Shown here in pieces: positions 1 to 38,550 of a stretch of DNA of 64,000 nt. Position numbers and translations under genes: made by a program. The first letter of the stretch is position 1. Every line of letters starts with the position of its first letter. This stretch comes from Charina bottae (lineage: Eukaryota > Chordata > Lepidosauria > Squamata > Charinaidae): positions 62,339,501-62,403,500 of the forward strand of contig JALMGJ010000001.1 in the NCBI GenBank assembly GCA_023362775.1. Direction: 5' to 3'. The notes beneath the pieces were generated by a model. The model saw only the letters and a program-made list of their open reading frames with translations, was not told the DNA's origin and did no database searches.

Positions 1-1008
1 GTATTTTCTACATTACTGTTAATAAAGCAAGAGTCCCATTCTCTTTTGCATCTGGCTATCCTAATAATCTTCACAAACAGAAAACCAGCAGCATTTTAAA
101 CTTTTCTTCCTGTCCATCACTATTTGCAGCCTTGATTTTAGCTCATTATTTTGCCCCCCTTTTTTTAAAAAAATAAGGAATATTCAAAATATTTACAGTT
201 GCGGTACTTCCATTGCGTTCTTCTGCAGTTGTAAACTGGGCCAGTCCAATGCTCTTACCTGAATCTCAGCCTTTTTGTCACATTTCATACAATGCCAGTC
301 AGTCGGCGGTCTTTCTGCATTAGAATGACCAGTTGCAAGTGTCCTTACCTCTCCAGATTTGTTTCTCCCATTCTTGTTCCTTTGATTTTGTTGACTGGTC
401 ATGGTACATCATTTGTGTGATGATTTTGTTGGACCCAAAGTTGGTCCCGTGTCCAAGCACGTTTTAACTTGGTACGAAGAACCCAGAATTAAATCACACC
501 AAGATGAGAAATAGGATAACCCTTTTAATTGAGCTCAAGTAATAGGGGGCAACCTCCTCTGAAAAGGAGAGCCCCGAACAAAACGAGACATCCACATTTA
601 TACATTTCTGATCTTTAACACATACATCACACAGGATATAAGGTCTTTTAGGATTTAACAATAGTGTAAAGGTCAAGATTCTACAGATATCACAATTTAA
701 TTTACAGATGTCACAAGTTTATTATGAATATCCCGGAATTTACGTAAGAGGAGGGGAGAGGTCTGGTGTTAGGTGGTTATCTCACAAGGATTTGTGAAAT
801 TGACAAAGGTGGATGTAATCAAGATTTCCTTCGTGTGAAGAGATAAACAGTGGTGGATGCAATCAAGACTTCCTTCTTGTGAAGAGATTAACTATTTGTC
901 CCTAATTAAGATTTTCCATGGCATCCACAGTTCATACTTTCTGCTGAACACACACACATTTCATAAGAAGGGGGGTTTAATAGAGTCCAACTCAACAATA
1001 TCATGACA
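1..1008 (-). other. Possible decayed LTR-type retroelement piece
   Basis: No gene is recognised. On the - strand, 402-193 encodes a short basic peptide with a HCMKC zinc-knuckle-like pair. Upstream of it (about 960-420) is LTR-like sequence with a direct repeat: about 40 bp at 808-848 and again at 852-890, as in LTR enhancer repeats. No polymerase domain, second LTR or clear primer-binding site is seen, so this is a weak call. Confidence 0.2.
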
Positions 1009-1603
1009 CATGGTCTAGTGCATAGTTTTCCAAACTGTGTGTCGCGACAAAGTACTGTGTCACCTGCGGGGCCCAGATGTGTCGCGAAAAAACCCAGAAG
1101 CGCTGATTGCGTGCCGCTGCACGTGGCAGTGCACGCGACAGCGGGCCATCAGCGCTTCCAGGTTTTAGCACGACACACCAGGACGCCAACGCCCCTGTGC
1201 ACGAAAACCCAAAAGCGCTGTTGCGGCAGCAGCACGCGAAAACCCAGAAGCACCGCCACCGCCGCGCTTCCAGGTTTTTGCACACCACCGGTGGTGTGTC
1301 GCCAACGGGAAAAGTTTGGAAAACCCTGGTCTAGTGGTTAAAGTGCTGGGCTAGAAACCAGGAGACTGAGAGTTCTAGTTCTGCCTGAGGCATGAAAGCC
1401 AGCTGGGTGACCTTGGGCCAGTCCGTGTCTCTCAGCCCTAGGAAGGAGCCAATGGGAAACCAGGAGACTGAGAGTTCTAGTCCCGCCTTAGGCATGAAAG
1501 CCGGCTGGGTGACCTTGGGCCAGTCACTCTCTCTCAGCCCAACTCACCTCACAGGGTGGTTGTTGTGGGGAAAAGAGGAGGAGGAAGGAGTATTAGGTAT
1601 GTT
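1009..1603 (+). repeat. tRNA-derived SINE, interrupted by a hAT MITE
   Basis: The head gtctagtggttaaagtgctg is A-box-like. The body is agttctgcctgaggcatgaa then agccagctgggtgaccttgg. The body segment at about 1361-1435 recurs at about 1458-1536, a partial internal duplication. The MITE at 1021-1328 sits inside the head. The SINE tail (cgccttgagttatttataaa) appears after a LINE-tail insertion, at about 1765-1815. Other copies lie at 37733 and 59292 on the - strand. Confidence 0.7.
1021..1328. mobile_element. hAT-type MITE, family A copy 1
   Basis: Ends catagttttccaaac and gtttggaaaaccctg form imperfect terminal inverted repeats. The exact 8-bp target duplication gtctagtg lies at 1013-1020 and 1329-1336. 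The interior is GC-rich with gtgtcgcgaca-like subterminal motifs. No transposase is encoded. Confidence 0.88.
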
Positions 1604-1816
1604 CAGAGCCTGAAAGAGTCGGTTCCCTTACCCCCTCCCCTCACACGCGGTTAAATGGTGAATTGTATAATTGATGTATATATATAGTTGTAAGCCGCCT
1701 AGAGTCCTCCATTAGGGAGGAGATAGGCGGGGTATAAATATCACAATAAATAAATAAAATAAAATAAATGTTCGCTGCCTTGAGTTATTTATAAAAATAA
1801 TAAAGGTGGGATAAAA
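1604..1816 (+). repeat. L2/CR1-like LINE 3' tail in a SINE (copy 1 of a duplicated block)
   Basis: gccgcctagagtcctccatt and ggcggggtataaat followed by an A-rich (aaat)n end are LINE 3' tail motifs. atgttc flanks the LINE piece on both sides (before agagcctg, and before the SINE tail), consistent with target duplication. The whole 1606-1816 block recurs at 2135-2345 with only about 5 differences. Confidence 0.65.
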
Positions 1817-2132
1817 GGGACGCGGTGGCTCAGCAGGTTAAACTGCTGAAGCTGTAGGCTGCCGATCAGAAGGTCGGCAGTTCGAACCCCGCGCAACGAG
1901 GTGAGCTCTCGTTGCTAGTCCCAGCTCCTGTCAACCCAACAGTTCGAAAGCTTTGCAAGTAGATAAATGGGTACCACCTTAAGTGGGCTAATTTGCTGGC
2001 ATCCTGTCGGGAAGCCGGTACCACCGGAGGAGAGGATCGGAGGAAGATCGAATGGCGGTGGTGACAACAGACCCAGATGCAACAGCTACAGGACGTCAGC
2101 AGCCAGCTCAAGGCATCCTGGGAATTGTAGTC
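1817..2132 (+). repeat. tRNA-derived SINE (ACA-SINE-like)
   Basis: The head gggacgcggtggctcagcag has an A box, and ggtcggcagttcgaacc has a B box. The body includes gtagataaatgggtaccacc, shared with the copies at 35890 and 60992. The right part (after about 1990) departs from the other copies. Confidence 0.75.
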
Positions 2133-2345
2133 CAGAGCCTGAAAGAGTCGGTTCCCTTACCCCCTCCCCTCACGCGCGGTTAAATGGTGAATTGTATAAT
2201 TGATGTATATATATGGTTGTAAGCCGCCTAGAGTCCTCCATTAGGGAGGGGATAGGCGGGGTATAAATATCACAATAAATAAATAAAATAAAATAAATGT
2301 TCGCCGCCTTGAGTTATTTATAAAAATAATAAAGGTGGGATAAAA
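2133..2345 (+). repeat. Second copy of the LINE-tail/SINE-tail block
   Basis: Near-identical direct repeat of 1606-1816, including the same LINE insertion point inside the SINE tail. It must therefore have arisen by duplication and not by a second independent insertion. Confidence 0.75.
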
Positions 2346-2505
2346 ATTTTAAAAAAATCACCTGCCCTCCTTTGCTCCCTGCTTCAGACACCCATGGATT
2401 GAGGTCTTGAGCCTGGAACCTTAAAATGCACAGCTCTGCACTCCTTCTATTACAACTGCACATTTAATAACCCTTTTCAGCTGTACAGAAGAAAAGACTT
2501 CTTGT

Positions 2506-2508
<3 letters not shown>

Positions 2509-2552
<44 letters not shown>
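2509..2552. repeat. (GT)n microsatellite
   Basis: About 22 uninterrupted GT units. Confidence 0.97.
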
Positions 2553-2555
<3 letters not shown>

Positions 2556-3188
2556 GCAGAAGTGTGGCTTGACAACCCCTGGATTTCCTTTGGCAGTTCA
2601 ATGGGACAGCTTCTAGAGTTGCACATTTCAGTATGTTATTTAAATCAATCATTTTGAAAGAGGGATGCCATGAAGTAGAAACCAAAGAAAATAAAATTAA
2701 CATTCTTGCATGTTTTTTTTTAAAATTCAATCAGTATCTTCCCTTTGTACTTTTTTTCCTTTAATCTTCCTCTTCATATGATTTTTTTCCTTTGATAATT
2801 CACACATTTGTACCCGGTAGCCATGATAATTATTGCGTGCATGCAGAATAATTCAAAATATTGCATTTTGTAGCTTTAGGAAACACTTTTTTGTCCCTCC
2901 TTCTGTTGGCTGTGGAACCATGCCATAGCTTTATGTGCCATGGGCAATTCCATTTCTACCCTAAGGCACATCTCAGCTCAAGATCAATCCTGCCTCTGCT
3001 GCAGCTGATAGAAAGAATCAGGACAATTCTCAAAATAGCCTGGAGGGATAGAAGTAAATAAACAATTTGGCTTTGGATCTTGTGACAGTCTGCATCAAAG
3101 TTAATGACTTTTTGCAGTGAAAGGTAGAAATTAACACCTCCTTCCACATTCAACTTTTAGACAACTGACCGAAATGAAAGGTGTATAG

Positions 3189-3962
3189 CATGGGTGTCCA
3201 ACCTTTTGGCTTCCCTGGGCCACATTGAGTGAAGAGGAATTGTCTTGGGCCACACATAAAATATATAATATACAGTAGTTAATGTATATAAGTAATAAAA
3301 CCTCATTTATTTTTTAAATATTTTTTATTATAAAATTTTTAAAAAGAGGGCAACATAAAACTAGTGGGATATTTGACCTTGTTTTTGTGAAACTAATGCA
3401 TCAATGTCTGGTTCGATGAAAGTGGTTGCAATTCTCAGTGAGTTCTCAAGGTGCTCATCAGCTTTTACCTGGAAGAACCATCACCCATTGGCAACTGCTG
3501 CTAACGGAGGAGCAGTTTTTCTGCCTGAGCCACTGGCGGCCTCCCCTTCCCGCTCAGCATCTCGGCTCTTTTCCGAGCGGCAGCCTCCGCCAATCTTTGC
3601 CTACTAACTACAGAAGCATTAATGGTAGAGTGGTGGACTCTGTTTGGCTTGCGAGTCAAGTTGCAAAACTGACTTCAGCAGCTGCTCACAAACCGGTGGA
3701 AGGCCGCTGCCTGCCTGCGTGGGAAGCCAAGAGGAGAAGTGGATGCTCTACGCAGGCGATGTAACTACCCTGAGCTTTGTTACTGTCTCAAATGTACCGG
3801 GATTGTCTATTTTTGGCGTGGGCCTGGCTGCAAAACAGAAGAAAGAGAGAACGGCAACCAAAACATCGCAAAATAATGTTAAAAGTTTACGATTTTTTTG
3901 GGCCGCATTACTAGCTGTTCAAGGCCGTATGCGGCCTGTGGGCCGTGGGTTGGACACGCCTG
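3189..3962. mobile_element. hAT-type nonautonomous transposon, family B
   Basis: Ends catgggtgtccaacc and ggttggacacgcctg are inverted repeats. The exact 8-bp target duplication gtgtatag lies at 3181-3188 and 3963-3970. Sequence inside each end (cttccctgggccacattgag, gggccgcattac) closely resembles a mammalian hAT-Charlie MITE family. The middle is GC-rich, with short spurious ORFs and no recognisable transposase. Confidence 0.85.
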
Positions 3963-4439
3963 GTGTATAGGATGTTTAAAATTCTGTTCTTTATCAAGTA
4001 AATTCTGTAACAAAGTTTGTATTCTGCTTCACATGAGTTATGTTTGGCAAGAACCCAGAAGGGGGCAAGTTACAAAACTTATATCACAACAGCAGCTCCA
4101 CCCCTTTTGTATAATGTTGTGCCATAAGTGCAAAAGAGTGGAGCTTGCACTGGGAAGTCGTGACGTATGTTTCATCGTTTTGGTGTCATTGTGATTAGGA
4201 ACAGACATTGATGGAAGTGCCAAAGCAAGTGGCTTTGCAGACCTACACAAGACCAATGGGAGGGATGCCAAAACATAGGCCCATGGGCTAATTAAATATA
4301 TTGGGGGAATGAGAAAAAATAATGTTTTGAGGTCATCACCAATAATCTTTTTACTAATAGGGCCTCTGATGCACCATAGCTCCAGCAATGTTTCTTGGAT
4401 GCTTTTAAAAGAAAGAAGCAAGCACCTTTCCAGACTTAT

Positions 4440-4704
4440 TTTTAACATGACATGTAAGGCCAGGACGTCTCCCACTGACAGGAACAGCTCCTCCTGGGGA
4501 TGGCTGGTGCCATAGAGCCCTTTTAAGTGCAATCTTATCACCCCTTGGATTTTATATTTAATTTATTAATATTTATATGATATATGATGTTTTTTTATTT
4601 GCACTGTTTTTTATCTATTTTAACTGTTGTAAACTGCCCAGAGTCCCCTTCGGGAGGGATGGAGCGGTAATAGAAATTGAACTAATAAATAAATAAAATA
4701 AATT
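4440..4704 (+). repeat. L2/CR1-like LINE 3' tail
   Basis: gtaaactgcccagagtcccc then ttcgggagggatggagcggt and an (aata)n tail match the tails near 22.1, 46.5, 54.6 and 60.2 kb. Confidence 0.7.
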
Positions 4705-5578
4705 TGTTTTGTCAGCGTTATGAGACAAATCTAGCCAAGAAATACCTGATCCAAATGACTGTTAATAAAAGCTGGAAGTGCATAGCAATTTTAATCATAG
4801 ATTGGAATCTTCATATTTAGTAAAGGTTTACCTATCTGTATATTTTTTTGTAACTTTCTGGACAGGACAATCAAGGAAATGACTTGCATCTTGGAATCTT
4901 CTGCATGGGGATTTTTCTAAAGAACCCAATGGGAAGACCCACCATGAACTACAGGTAAAAGTAAGATGAAGGGATTTTGCATTTGATCCACCCAAACTGG
5001 ATCAAAATGTATTTTTTGCCCTTATACTCTGCTTAATGCTGTCAAGATGCACAGGGCATGCAGCATACGTGACTAGATGGCCCATTTATCTGATCCAACA
5101 GGATCCTTACATATTAAGGTTTAGATTTCACCCGCTGAAATCAATGAAAATCCAAAGTACTTTGTTTATCATAATGCTGATGATGATGATATTGTATTGC
5201 TGTTCTTTGGATATTATTAGCATGCTATTAGTCATAGTTTACACTGAGAGAAAAAAGATAACCTTTAAAAATGAATAAATCAGATATTATTAATGTTTCC
5301 TTTGTCCTTCAGTTATTTTTCTCCTTCAAGAAGCCTAACAGAACCATCAGAACACCTTGATTTATAGCAAAGCGAAACAACATTTGTATTTGTTTGTCTT
5401 GCTTCTGAGAGGATCAGGATTTGTGATTACACTGTACATGCAGTAAAACCATCCGGATTTACAATTATGTATAGGGCAATTTGGTTTAACCTAAATGATT
5501 TATGAATATTTCTTCTTGTAATAAAACAAATATAGGAATTCTGAACATGTATCTTATGTCAACTTTCTTTACTTAAAT

Positions 5579-5812
5579 CAGAGCTTTCCAAACTTTTCAT
5601 GTTGGCGACACACTTTTTAGACATGCATCATTTCGCGACACACTCTTACAGCAGGGCATCATTTCGCAACACACTCTTAAAGCAGGGCACAAGGCAGGCA
5701 CTAGGACCTGGGCAGAATCCCAGCAGGGCTTGGAGGCAGCAGCAGCCGCGACCCACCCAGACTCTGCAGCCGATACACTAACGTGTTGCGACACACAGTT
5801 TGGAAAGCTCTG
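5579..5812. mobile_element. hAT-type MITE, family A copy 2
   Basis: Ends cagagctttccaaac and gtttggaaagctctg are perfect 15-bp inverted repeats. The exact 8-bp target duplication acttaaat lies at 5571-5578 and 5813-5820. Subterminal gcgacacac motifs are repeated. Confidence 0.92.
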
Positions 5813-6107
5813 ACTTAAATAGTTATAGCACTCATTTCCCTAAATCACCCCTCTTAGCCTATGCTGGATGGGAATTCTGGAAAGGAGTAGCTCTTGTATA
5901 TTGGGTAGGTGTGAGATGACGCAATCTCTCTACAAAAGGAAAATGAACATTAAAATAATTTCAAAACAACAGCAAGGCAAACTCAGAGAGAGGAGGATCA
6001 AAACTCCGTGTGCATGTGCACGTGTGTTTGTGTATGTATAATGGTAGCCAAATTAAAAGTTTTTTGCAGTGGCATTATCTGTTTTAAGCAGAGTTGTTTT
6101 TCCGTAG

Positions 6108-32458
<26,351 letters not shown>

Positions 32459-33742
32459 CATCCAAGAAGAGACACAACATCTTTTTGTTCACAGATCTAG
32501 ACAGCCTTTTAGGTTTGGCTGAGAATTACCCCTTCTACAAAGCTTCTTGTTTTGCAGTATTTTGTGACACCTGATCAAAATTGCTTCAACAATAAGGACA
32601 CTTTGTTCTTCTTGCAGATTATTTTATATGAGATAATTTATTTTTTTTAATGATGTGTGAACTTTCTTAATTTGTGGAACATGGGGTGACCTTAAAATGA
32701 TCGAACCACGTTTGACACATCTCTTTATTGTAATCTGACTTTAGGAGGAGAGATAATCCTATCTGGAGATGTTCTCTTGACGATTGCATTTCTATATGAC
32801 ATGCAAGGCAGCTTTGCTTTTTATTTTATTCTATTTTATTTTTGTGGAAAGAGTATTTAGCAATCTGTTTTCAGGCTGTGCACATAGAAGAAAAACCAAC
32901 TTAAAAAAGATATTTGACTTTCGTTCAAATTTGAAAGCAGATATATGTCTATAATATTATTGAGAAGGAACAAGCGGTTGCCCTCTATCATACATGCAGT
33001 GCCTTACAGAATAGCAGTGGGATTTCCAATAAACTCAAAATTCCAAGAGTTCAGTACTAAGCAAGAATGATCATAGTACCTTGATGATGGATAGTAGCAA
33101 TACTTTTATCTCTGAAGCTATAAAATAGCTGAAGTACTGGAATGATATCCATTCTAGGAGTTTTCTTGTAGGGTCCCAGAGAGAGCTAATCAATCCTAAG
33201 TCCTACAGATGATGCTGTATCTTGAGTCTGGAAATAGAGCCCTGCACATCCATGATGTGAAACAGCCAGATAAGGGGAGTTTTTCAAGTCAGGCTATTCT
33301 TTGAATCATATAGAGTAAACCTGAGGTTTTTTTCTGTTGGTGGCCACATTTTGATAGAATATTCTATTGGTGCATGCTGAAAGTGGTAGGGTCACCCATT
33401 CTCTGACTTCCTCTCTTTTCTCTCCTTCTAAAGGAGGAGTATATATGGGGAAATATTGTCTAGCTCTTTCTAGAGATCTTACTAGGTAACGTGGAAAGAG
33501 CTTTTGAAATTGATTCCGCATCCAATTACTGATAAGCCAATAGCTACCAGTAGCCTAGGGCAGCAGGTATAAGGACATGACAGTTCAAAGTGTTTTAAAA
33601 ACATCAATTTAAATGAGTAGGGAATGCTAACTGTTACTGATTTAGTAGTGCTTGTGCAGGAGAATGTTCTAGTGGTTTGTGACCTAAATGCTTGTAGGCT
33701 CTATTGTGTTGGTACAATCCATTCTCTGGATTCACAAATAGT

Positions 33743-33895
33743 TTTTAATCATCTCCATACAAGAAGCTACCTTATATCTAGTTAGACTGTTGGTCCATTG
33801 CCCCTGAAAGATCAGGTTAGGGACGGATTGTCATGGAGAATATCTATGCTCGCTAGGAGTCGACAGTTACTTGATGGCACATAATCATTGGCCCA
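33743..33895. repeat. SINE fragment with BovB-like 3' end
   Basis: caagaagctaccttatatct and gactgttggtccattgcccc recall the SINE at 49668. The end gacagttacttgatggcaca plus taatca is the reverse of the 25480-25530 BovB-side sequence. A BovB-like 3' tail is a known trait of Sauria-type SINEs. Confidence 0.45.
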
Positions 33896-34148
33896 TTTAT
33901 CCCAGCAGTGCCTACTCTGATTTGCTGTTGCTCTCCAAGGTCCTGATTCAAATGATTTTTTTTCCACTGAACAATATGATTGCCCATCATAAACATCTCT
34001 CTGACACAGTTATTATAGCATTTTTCATATTGCTTTTATATATTTTAATGATCCTCTGTTGCTTTTTTAAAAAAATTGCTTTTGATTTTTTCCCCCAAAT
34101 TTCTAAATTAGGCAATAGTTGTGCTGTTGTGCTGAGGATGGGCTACAG

Positions 34149-34433
34149 CAGGGCTTTCCAAACTTTTCCCGCGGTGACACACCGACAATGGCGCACGAGA
34201 AAACCCGGAAGTGCCGCCGCCACTGTGGCGCTTTCGGATTTTTGTGCGCCGCAGCGGTGGTGGCAGTGGTGTCCTTGTGTGGCGTGCGAAAACCCAGAAG
34301 CGCTGATGGCCCGCTGCTGCCACCGTGCGCGCGGCCGCGGCGCGCCATCAGCGCTTCCAGGTTTTGACGCAACACACCTGGCCCCCGCAGGCGACACACT
34401 TTTGTGTTGCGACACACAGTTTGGAAAGCTGTG
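34149..34433. mobile_element. hAT-type MITE, family A copy 3
   Basis: Ends cagggctttccaaac and gtttggaaagctgtg. The target duplication is ggctacag (34141-34148) against gtctacag (34434-34441), 7 of 8. GC-rich core with repeated cccagaagcgctgatggc-like motifs. It lies in the putative PTPN14 3' UTR. Confidence 0.88.
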
Positions 34434-35889
34434 GTCTACAGGTATGTGGAGCTGAGCCAGATTCAAGATATCTAACTACCCCAAAGTGTAAGAAAAATTC
34501 GGGATTTTAAATATATATATAGTTGGTTTTGTGACTAAATTATGGATTAAACTTGAATATATATAAAAAGAATGATATCAAAGCACCAATCAAACTTTCT
34601 ACAGCACACTTTCGTTTAGGTAAATATCCAAAGTGACATGGCAGGCAATATCTTAGAATAGAAGAGGCATTCCTATTGTATGTTAGACAGGGAGAGTATC
34701 TCTTAAAGTAGCGTTTGACAGCTGCATTTTATCTATTTTTATATTACACTATATTTTACATAGTATATTATATACTTCTAGAAAAAAATCTGCAAGTCTA
34801 ATTGGGTAGCTACTTCTCAGGGATTAAGCCTGCAGTCATGTTTATATGTTCCTGGGATCAAGTCCCATTGAACTCAGGAGGATTTACTTCCAAGTACATA
34901 TGGATAGGCTTAACCTATTTCACAGTTCTCATATGTTAATCTAAATCACTGATCAATTGTACTTCATAGCAACCTTGCTAAGAAAAAGACAGAATTCAAG
35001 CCACCCTAAATGTTTAGAGAAAGAATATGTGGAGAAAGTCTTCTGCTGATGTTCCTTTAGAGACTCTTATTTCTTTAGTGTGCAGTTTCCAGTCCAGCAT
35101 ATCTTTGCCAGTGCCAACATATCTCTTGTTAAATTAGCTGAAACCATTTAAAGTCTTTTAGTGGCATCTGCGTGATAATTGAACAGAGACGCTTTGTATC
35201 TGGGAAGCTGGCCAAGGAATAAACCTTGAAGCAAAGTGTATTAAATTAGTTATCTCATTATAGTTTTTTGAATAATTTCCTAATGATGAATTAAGTTTGA
35301 AACCAGAGCTGTCAAGTCCCATTGCTCTATTTGGCCTGACAGGTAGGGAGTTAGATAGGGAAAATAATCCCCTCCAAGGTCTGATTACTCTGAGATTTAG
35401 GTTGTAATGGGTATAGTCTTGGCTGTTCTGGAAGTGTGCAAACAAAAAGAACTTATTTAATAAGCAGGCATAATGGATGCTAAAAGGGAAGTGTTGATGA
35501 GACATTGCCAAGGTTTTTTGTCAGTGTATACCTATCTTGCGCACAAAATTGCAAGGGAGAGCTTTCTGCAATTAAAGAACAATGCTCAGGACCAAGCCAC
35601 ATAGTTACTAATATAATAAGGAACCATTTTCACACCATGACTAAAAAGAGGGATGGCGTTCAAAAGGACCTTTTAAGACTATTAAAGCACATATTATTTT
35701 AGTGTGATTTTCATATTAGTTTTGACCTTAATAAGCTTAACTCAAAAAAGTCTTGGTCAAAATTTAATGACTCTCAGCAGTAACAATAGCATCAGAAGCT
35801 TGCTTTATTTTGTTAATATTTGCAGAATTCAGTGTTAATTTGCTGTCACCCAGTAAAGACAAAATTTAACTATTGTATTAATGATCTTA

Positions 35890-36207
35890 GGGGTGCAATG
35901 GCTCAGTGGTTAAGTCGCCAGGCTTGTCGATTGGAAGGTCGGTGGTTCGAGACCTGAGCACCGTGTGACGGAGTGAGCTCCCGCACTCGCCCCGGCTCTT
36001 GCCAACCTAGCAATTCGAAAGCATGCAAATGCAAGTAGATTAATAGGTACCACTTTGATGGGTAGGTAACAGCGTTCCGCGTGCGTCATGCCGGCCACAT
36101 GACCGTGGAAGCGTCTTCGGACAACGCTGGCTCTTCAGCTAAGAAACGGAGATGAGCACCGGCCCCTAGAGTCGGACACGACTGTGCAGGGGAAAACCGT
36201 TACCTTT
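35890..36207 (+). repeat. tRNA-derived SINE (ACA-SINE-like), full length
   Basis: The head ggggtgcaatggctcagtgg has an A box, and ggtcggtggttcgagacc a B box. The body ends agagtcggacacgactgtgc and a taccttt tail. The exact 14-bp target duplication tattaatgatctta lies at 35876-35889 and 36208-36221. The intact duplication suggests a fairly young insertion. Confidence 0.92.
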
Positions 36208-37732
36208 TATTAATGATCTTAATGATTAATCTTTCAAGAAAGAACTTATTTTAAGGAATATATCCAATGATAGCTTTAAAACAAAAGCACCTGGCACTGA
36301 TATCAGAGTATCATAATGCTTCAGGGGGCAATTCTGTAGTCCCTGTTCCTGAACCGGATATTATAGACAGATGAATGGGACTTCAATTGCAAGCAGGGTT
36401 TAGATTAAGACACTTGTACTTAAATGTATTAGTCAGCATCAGGTTGAAGAATGCCCCTATATTCCCTTTCCTAGAGTTTAGATTGAATCTAATATTCACT
36501 CTGCTTCTGGGATAAATCAAAACTAACTTTAATATTAGCAGGTGTATGGCCTGTTGAACCAAAATTCTGGTTTAAATTAAGCTAGTTAATTTTAGAAAAA
36601 GCTAAGTCAAACTATAACGTTCCTCTTGTCTAACTTGTGGGTTAATATAAATAGTAATTAACTATGGGTTTATAGACAAATAGGCAAGGTTTATATTATC
36701 CCAAGCAAATCAATGGTGTCAAGAAGGGCAGTATCTGACAATGTACACTTCATAACCTTCCTCCCCAGCTATGTTGGCAGAGCTGCACTGAGGACAGGTT
36801 GCATCACATAACAGAAGCATCTCATGGCCCATGGAAGCGTGTGTACAATGGTGGCAACTGTCTGGTTAGTGCCACTCCTTGGATAGTTCCAGTCTAACCA
36901 GAATGATTCACTTTTTTGAGTCATCCACATTAAATTACTATAACATGTTCTATACATGTTCTATACATGGCAGAGTTCTTACAGATACGTAGCTTGGATG
37001 ATGACTGAGAAAGATTATGAAGCGTATATAATGCAGTTTTTGAAATAATGGCATTGAAGCCAACTTGATTTCCATATAGTTAGAAATGATCTGGACAAGT
37101 ATATCTAGAATGTGTCTTCTTTATATGAATGGCTCTGAACTTTTAAAAGTCAGGTCTGGCAGCCTTTTGCACACCTGTGTGCTATTGCATAATCCTGCAC
37201 AGTGGCACAGACAGCAGTAAATAATTGTCAAGTTCTTGTGAGACTTCAGTGGGATCTCCTGAGTTCTTGATGAGAACTCATGCAAGATTGCTGAGATTTT
37301 ATGCTAAATTAATGAAATCTTGCAAGATTTCAATGATTTCCCAAGATTACTCTCATTGTGCATATTATTTCTTTACTAGAGCTTTAGTAAGCATTGTATG
37401 ATCCATGCCTGCTGCATTGCCTACTCATGCTTAAAACCCTTATCTCTGAAAAGCCTCTACCGAATGTCATACTATGGAGAACTTCCTGAGAATGAGCGTT
37501 TTCTACTGAGGTGTCAAGATTTTACAACTCCAGGATAGAAGAAGCTCGCTCTTCTCAATTTATACTTGGGGCGTTCTTTAAAAAAAGCAAATAAATAAAC
37601 CTTGTAGTCATTTGTCCCTTATAAATTTTTATTGGCTAACTTAATGTCCTTTTTTGATGTATACGAATTGGAAATGTTGGTTCTGTATTTCAAGATATTA
37701 ATGCTTCCCATACTTTTTGTTTGTGGGTGTGC

Positions 37733-37958
37733 ATGCCTTTGAGTCAGTTTTTGACTCCTGGTGACTGCCTGGACAAGTTCCTGCAGTTTTCTTGGCAAGG
37801 TTTTTCGGAAGTGGTTTGCCATTGCCTCCTTCCCAGGGCTGAGAGAGAGTGACTGGCCCAAGGTCACCCAACTGGCTTCATGCCTAAGGCGGGACTAGAA
37901 TTCACTGTCTACTGGTTTCTAGCCCGATGCCTTAACCACTACACCAAACTGACTCTCT
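37733..37958 (-). repeat. tRNA-derived SINE, same family as 1009
   Basis: Reverse orientation. It contains gactcctggtgactgcctgg, ggctgagagagagtgactgg and, at its 5' end, ccttaaccactacaccaaac (reverse of the A-box head). Confidence 0.8.
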
Positions 37959-38329
37959 ACCTTAATTTTAGGTTGTATTTATTAAAGTGATGTTAGCACA
38001 TTCTGTACTACCTTTGTAGGTTCCTTGATCAAAAGGCAAAATGTTTAAAATAAATATAGCAGTTAGGTTCCATAGTGCGATTCACTATAAGGAGGAATTT
38101 TTATTTGAATATATTAGTTTGCTCCAAATTGACTTCCAAATGCAATCCAGAGTGTTGATTTTACAGGCCCAAAGTAGAGTAGGACCAGGATCGCAGTTTT
38201 ATAGCTCCCAGGATCCAACTCTATCAGAGAGGGAGAGAGAAAGAGTGATTCAGACTAACTCTTGAACTGATCTAAATTTTTCCCCTCATATTGCTTGCAA
38301 TGAGTCGTAAGCTAGGGTTATAAATTTTG

Positions 38330-38550
38330 CCATGAGATGTGGTGCTGGCTACCAGCTTGGCTGGCTTCAAAAAAGGGTTGGACCAATTCATGTAAGTCAT
38401 GGGATCAATGGCTATTAGCCTGCCATCTTCTGGGAGACTAGTGGGCTTCCTTGTGCACTTGGCTGGCCACGGTGAGAACAGACTGCTGGACTAGATGGGC
38501 CAGGGGCCCGATCCATCAGGGCACTGCTTATGTCCTTTCCTAGTAGTAGT
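38330..38550 (+). repeat. CR1-like LINE 3' fragment
   Basis: gcttggctggcttcaaaaaa, gctggactagatgggccagg and gatccatcagggcactgctt match a common reptile repeat that I place with CR1 only tentatively. Confidence 0.4.

Noticed and set aside
1817..1900. A functional tRNA gene at the A/B-box sequence, and likewise at 35890 and 61000
   Set aside because: No closed cloverleaf with an acceptor stem. Each continues into a shared SINE body with target duplications or a poly-CTTTA tail.
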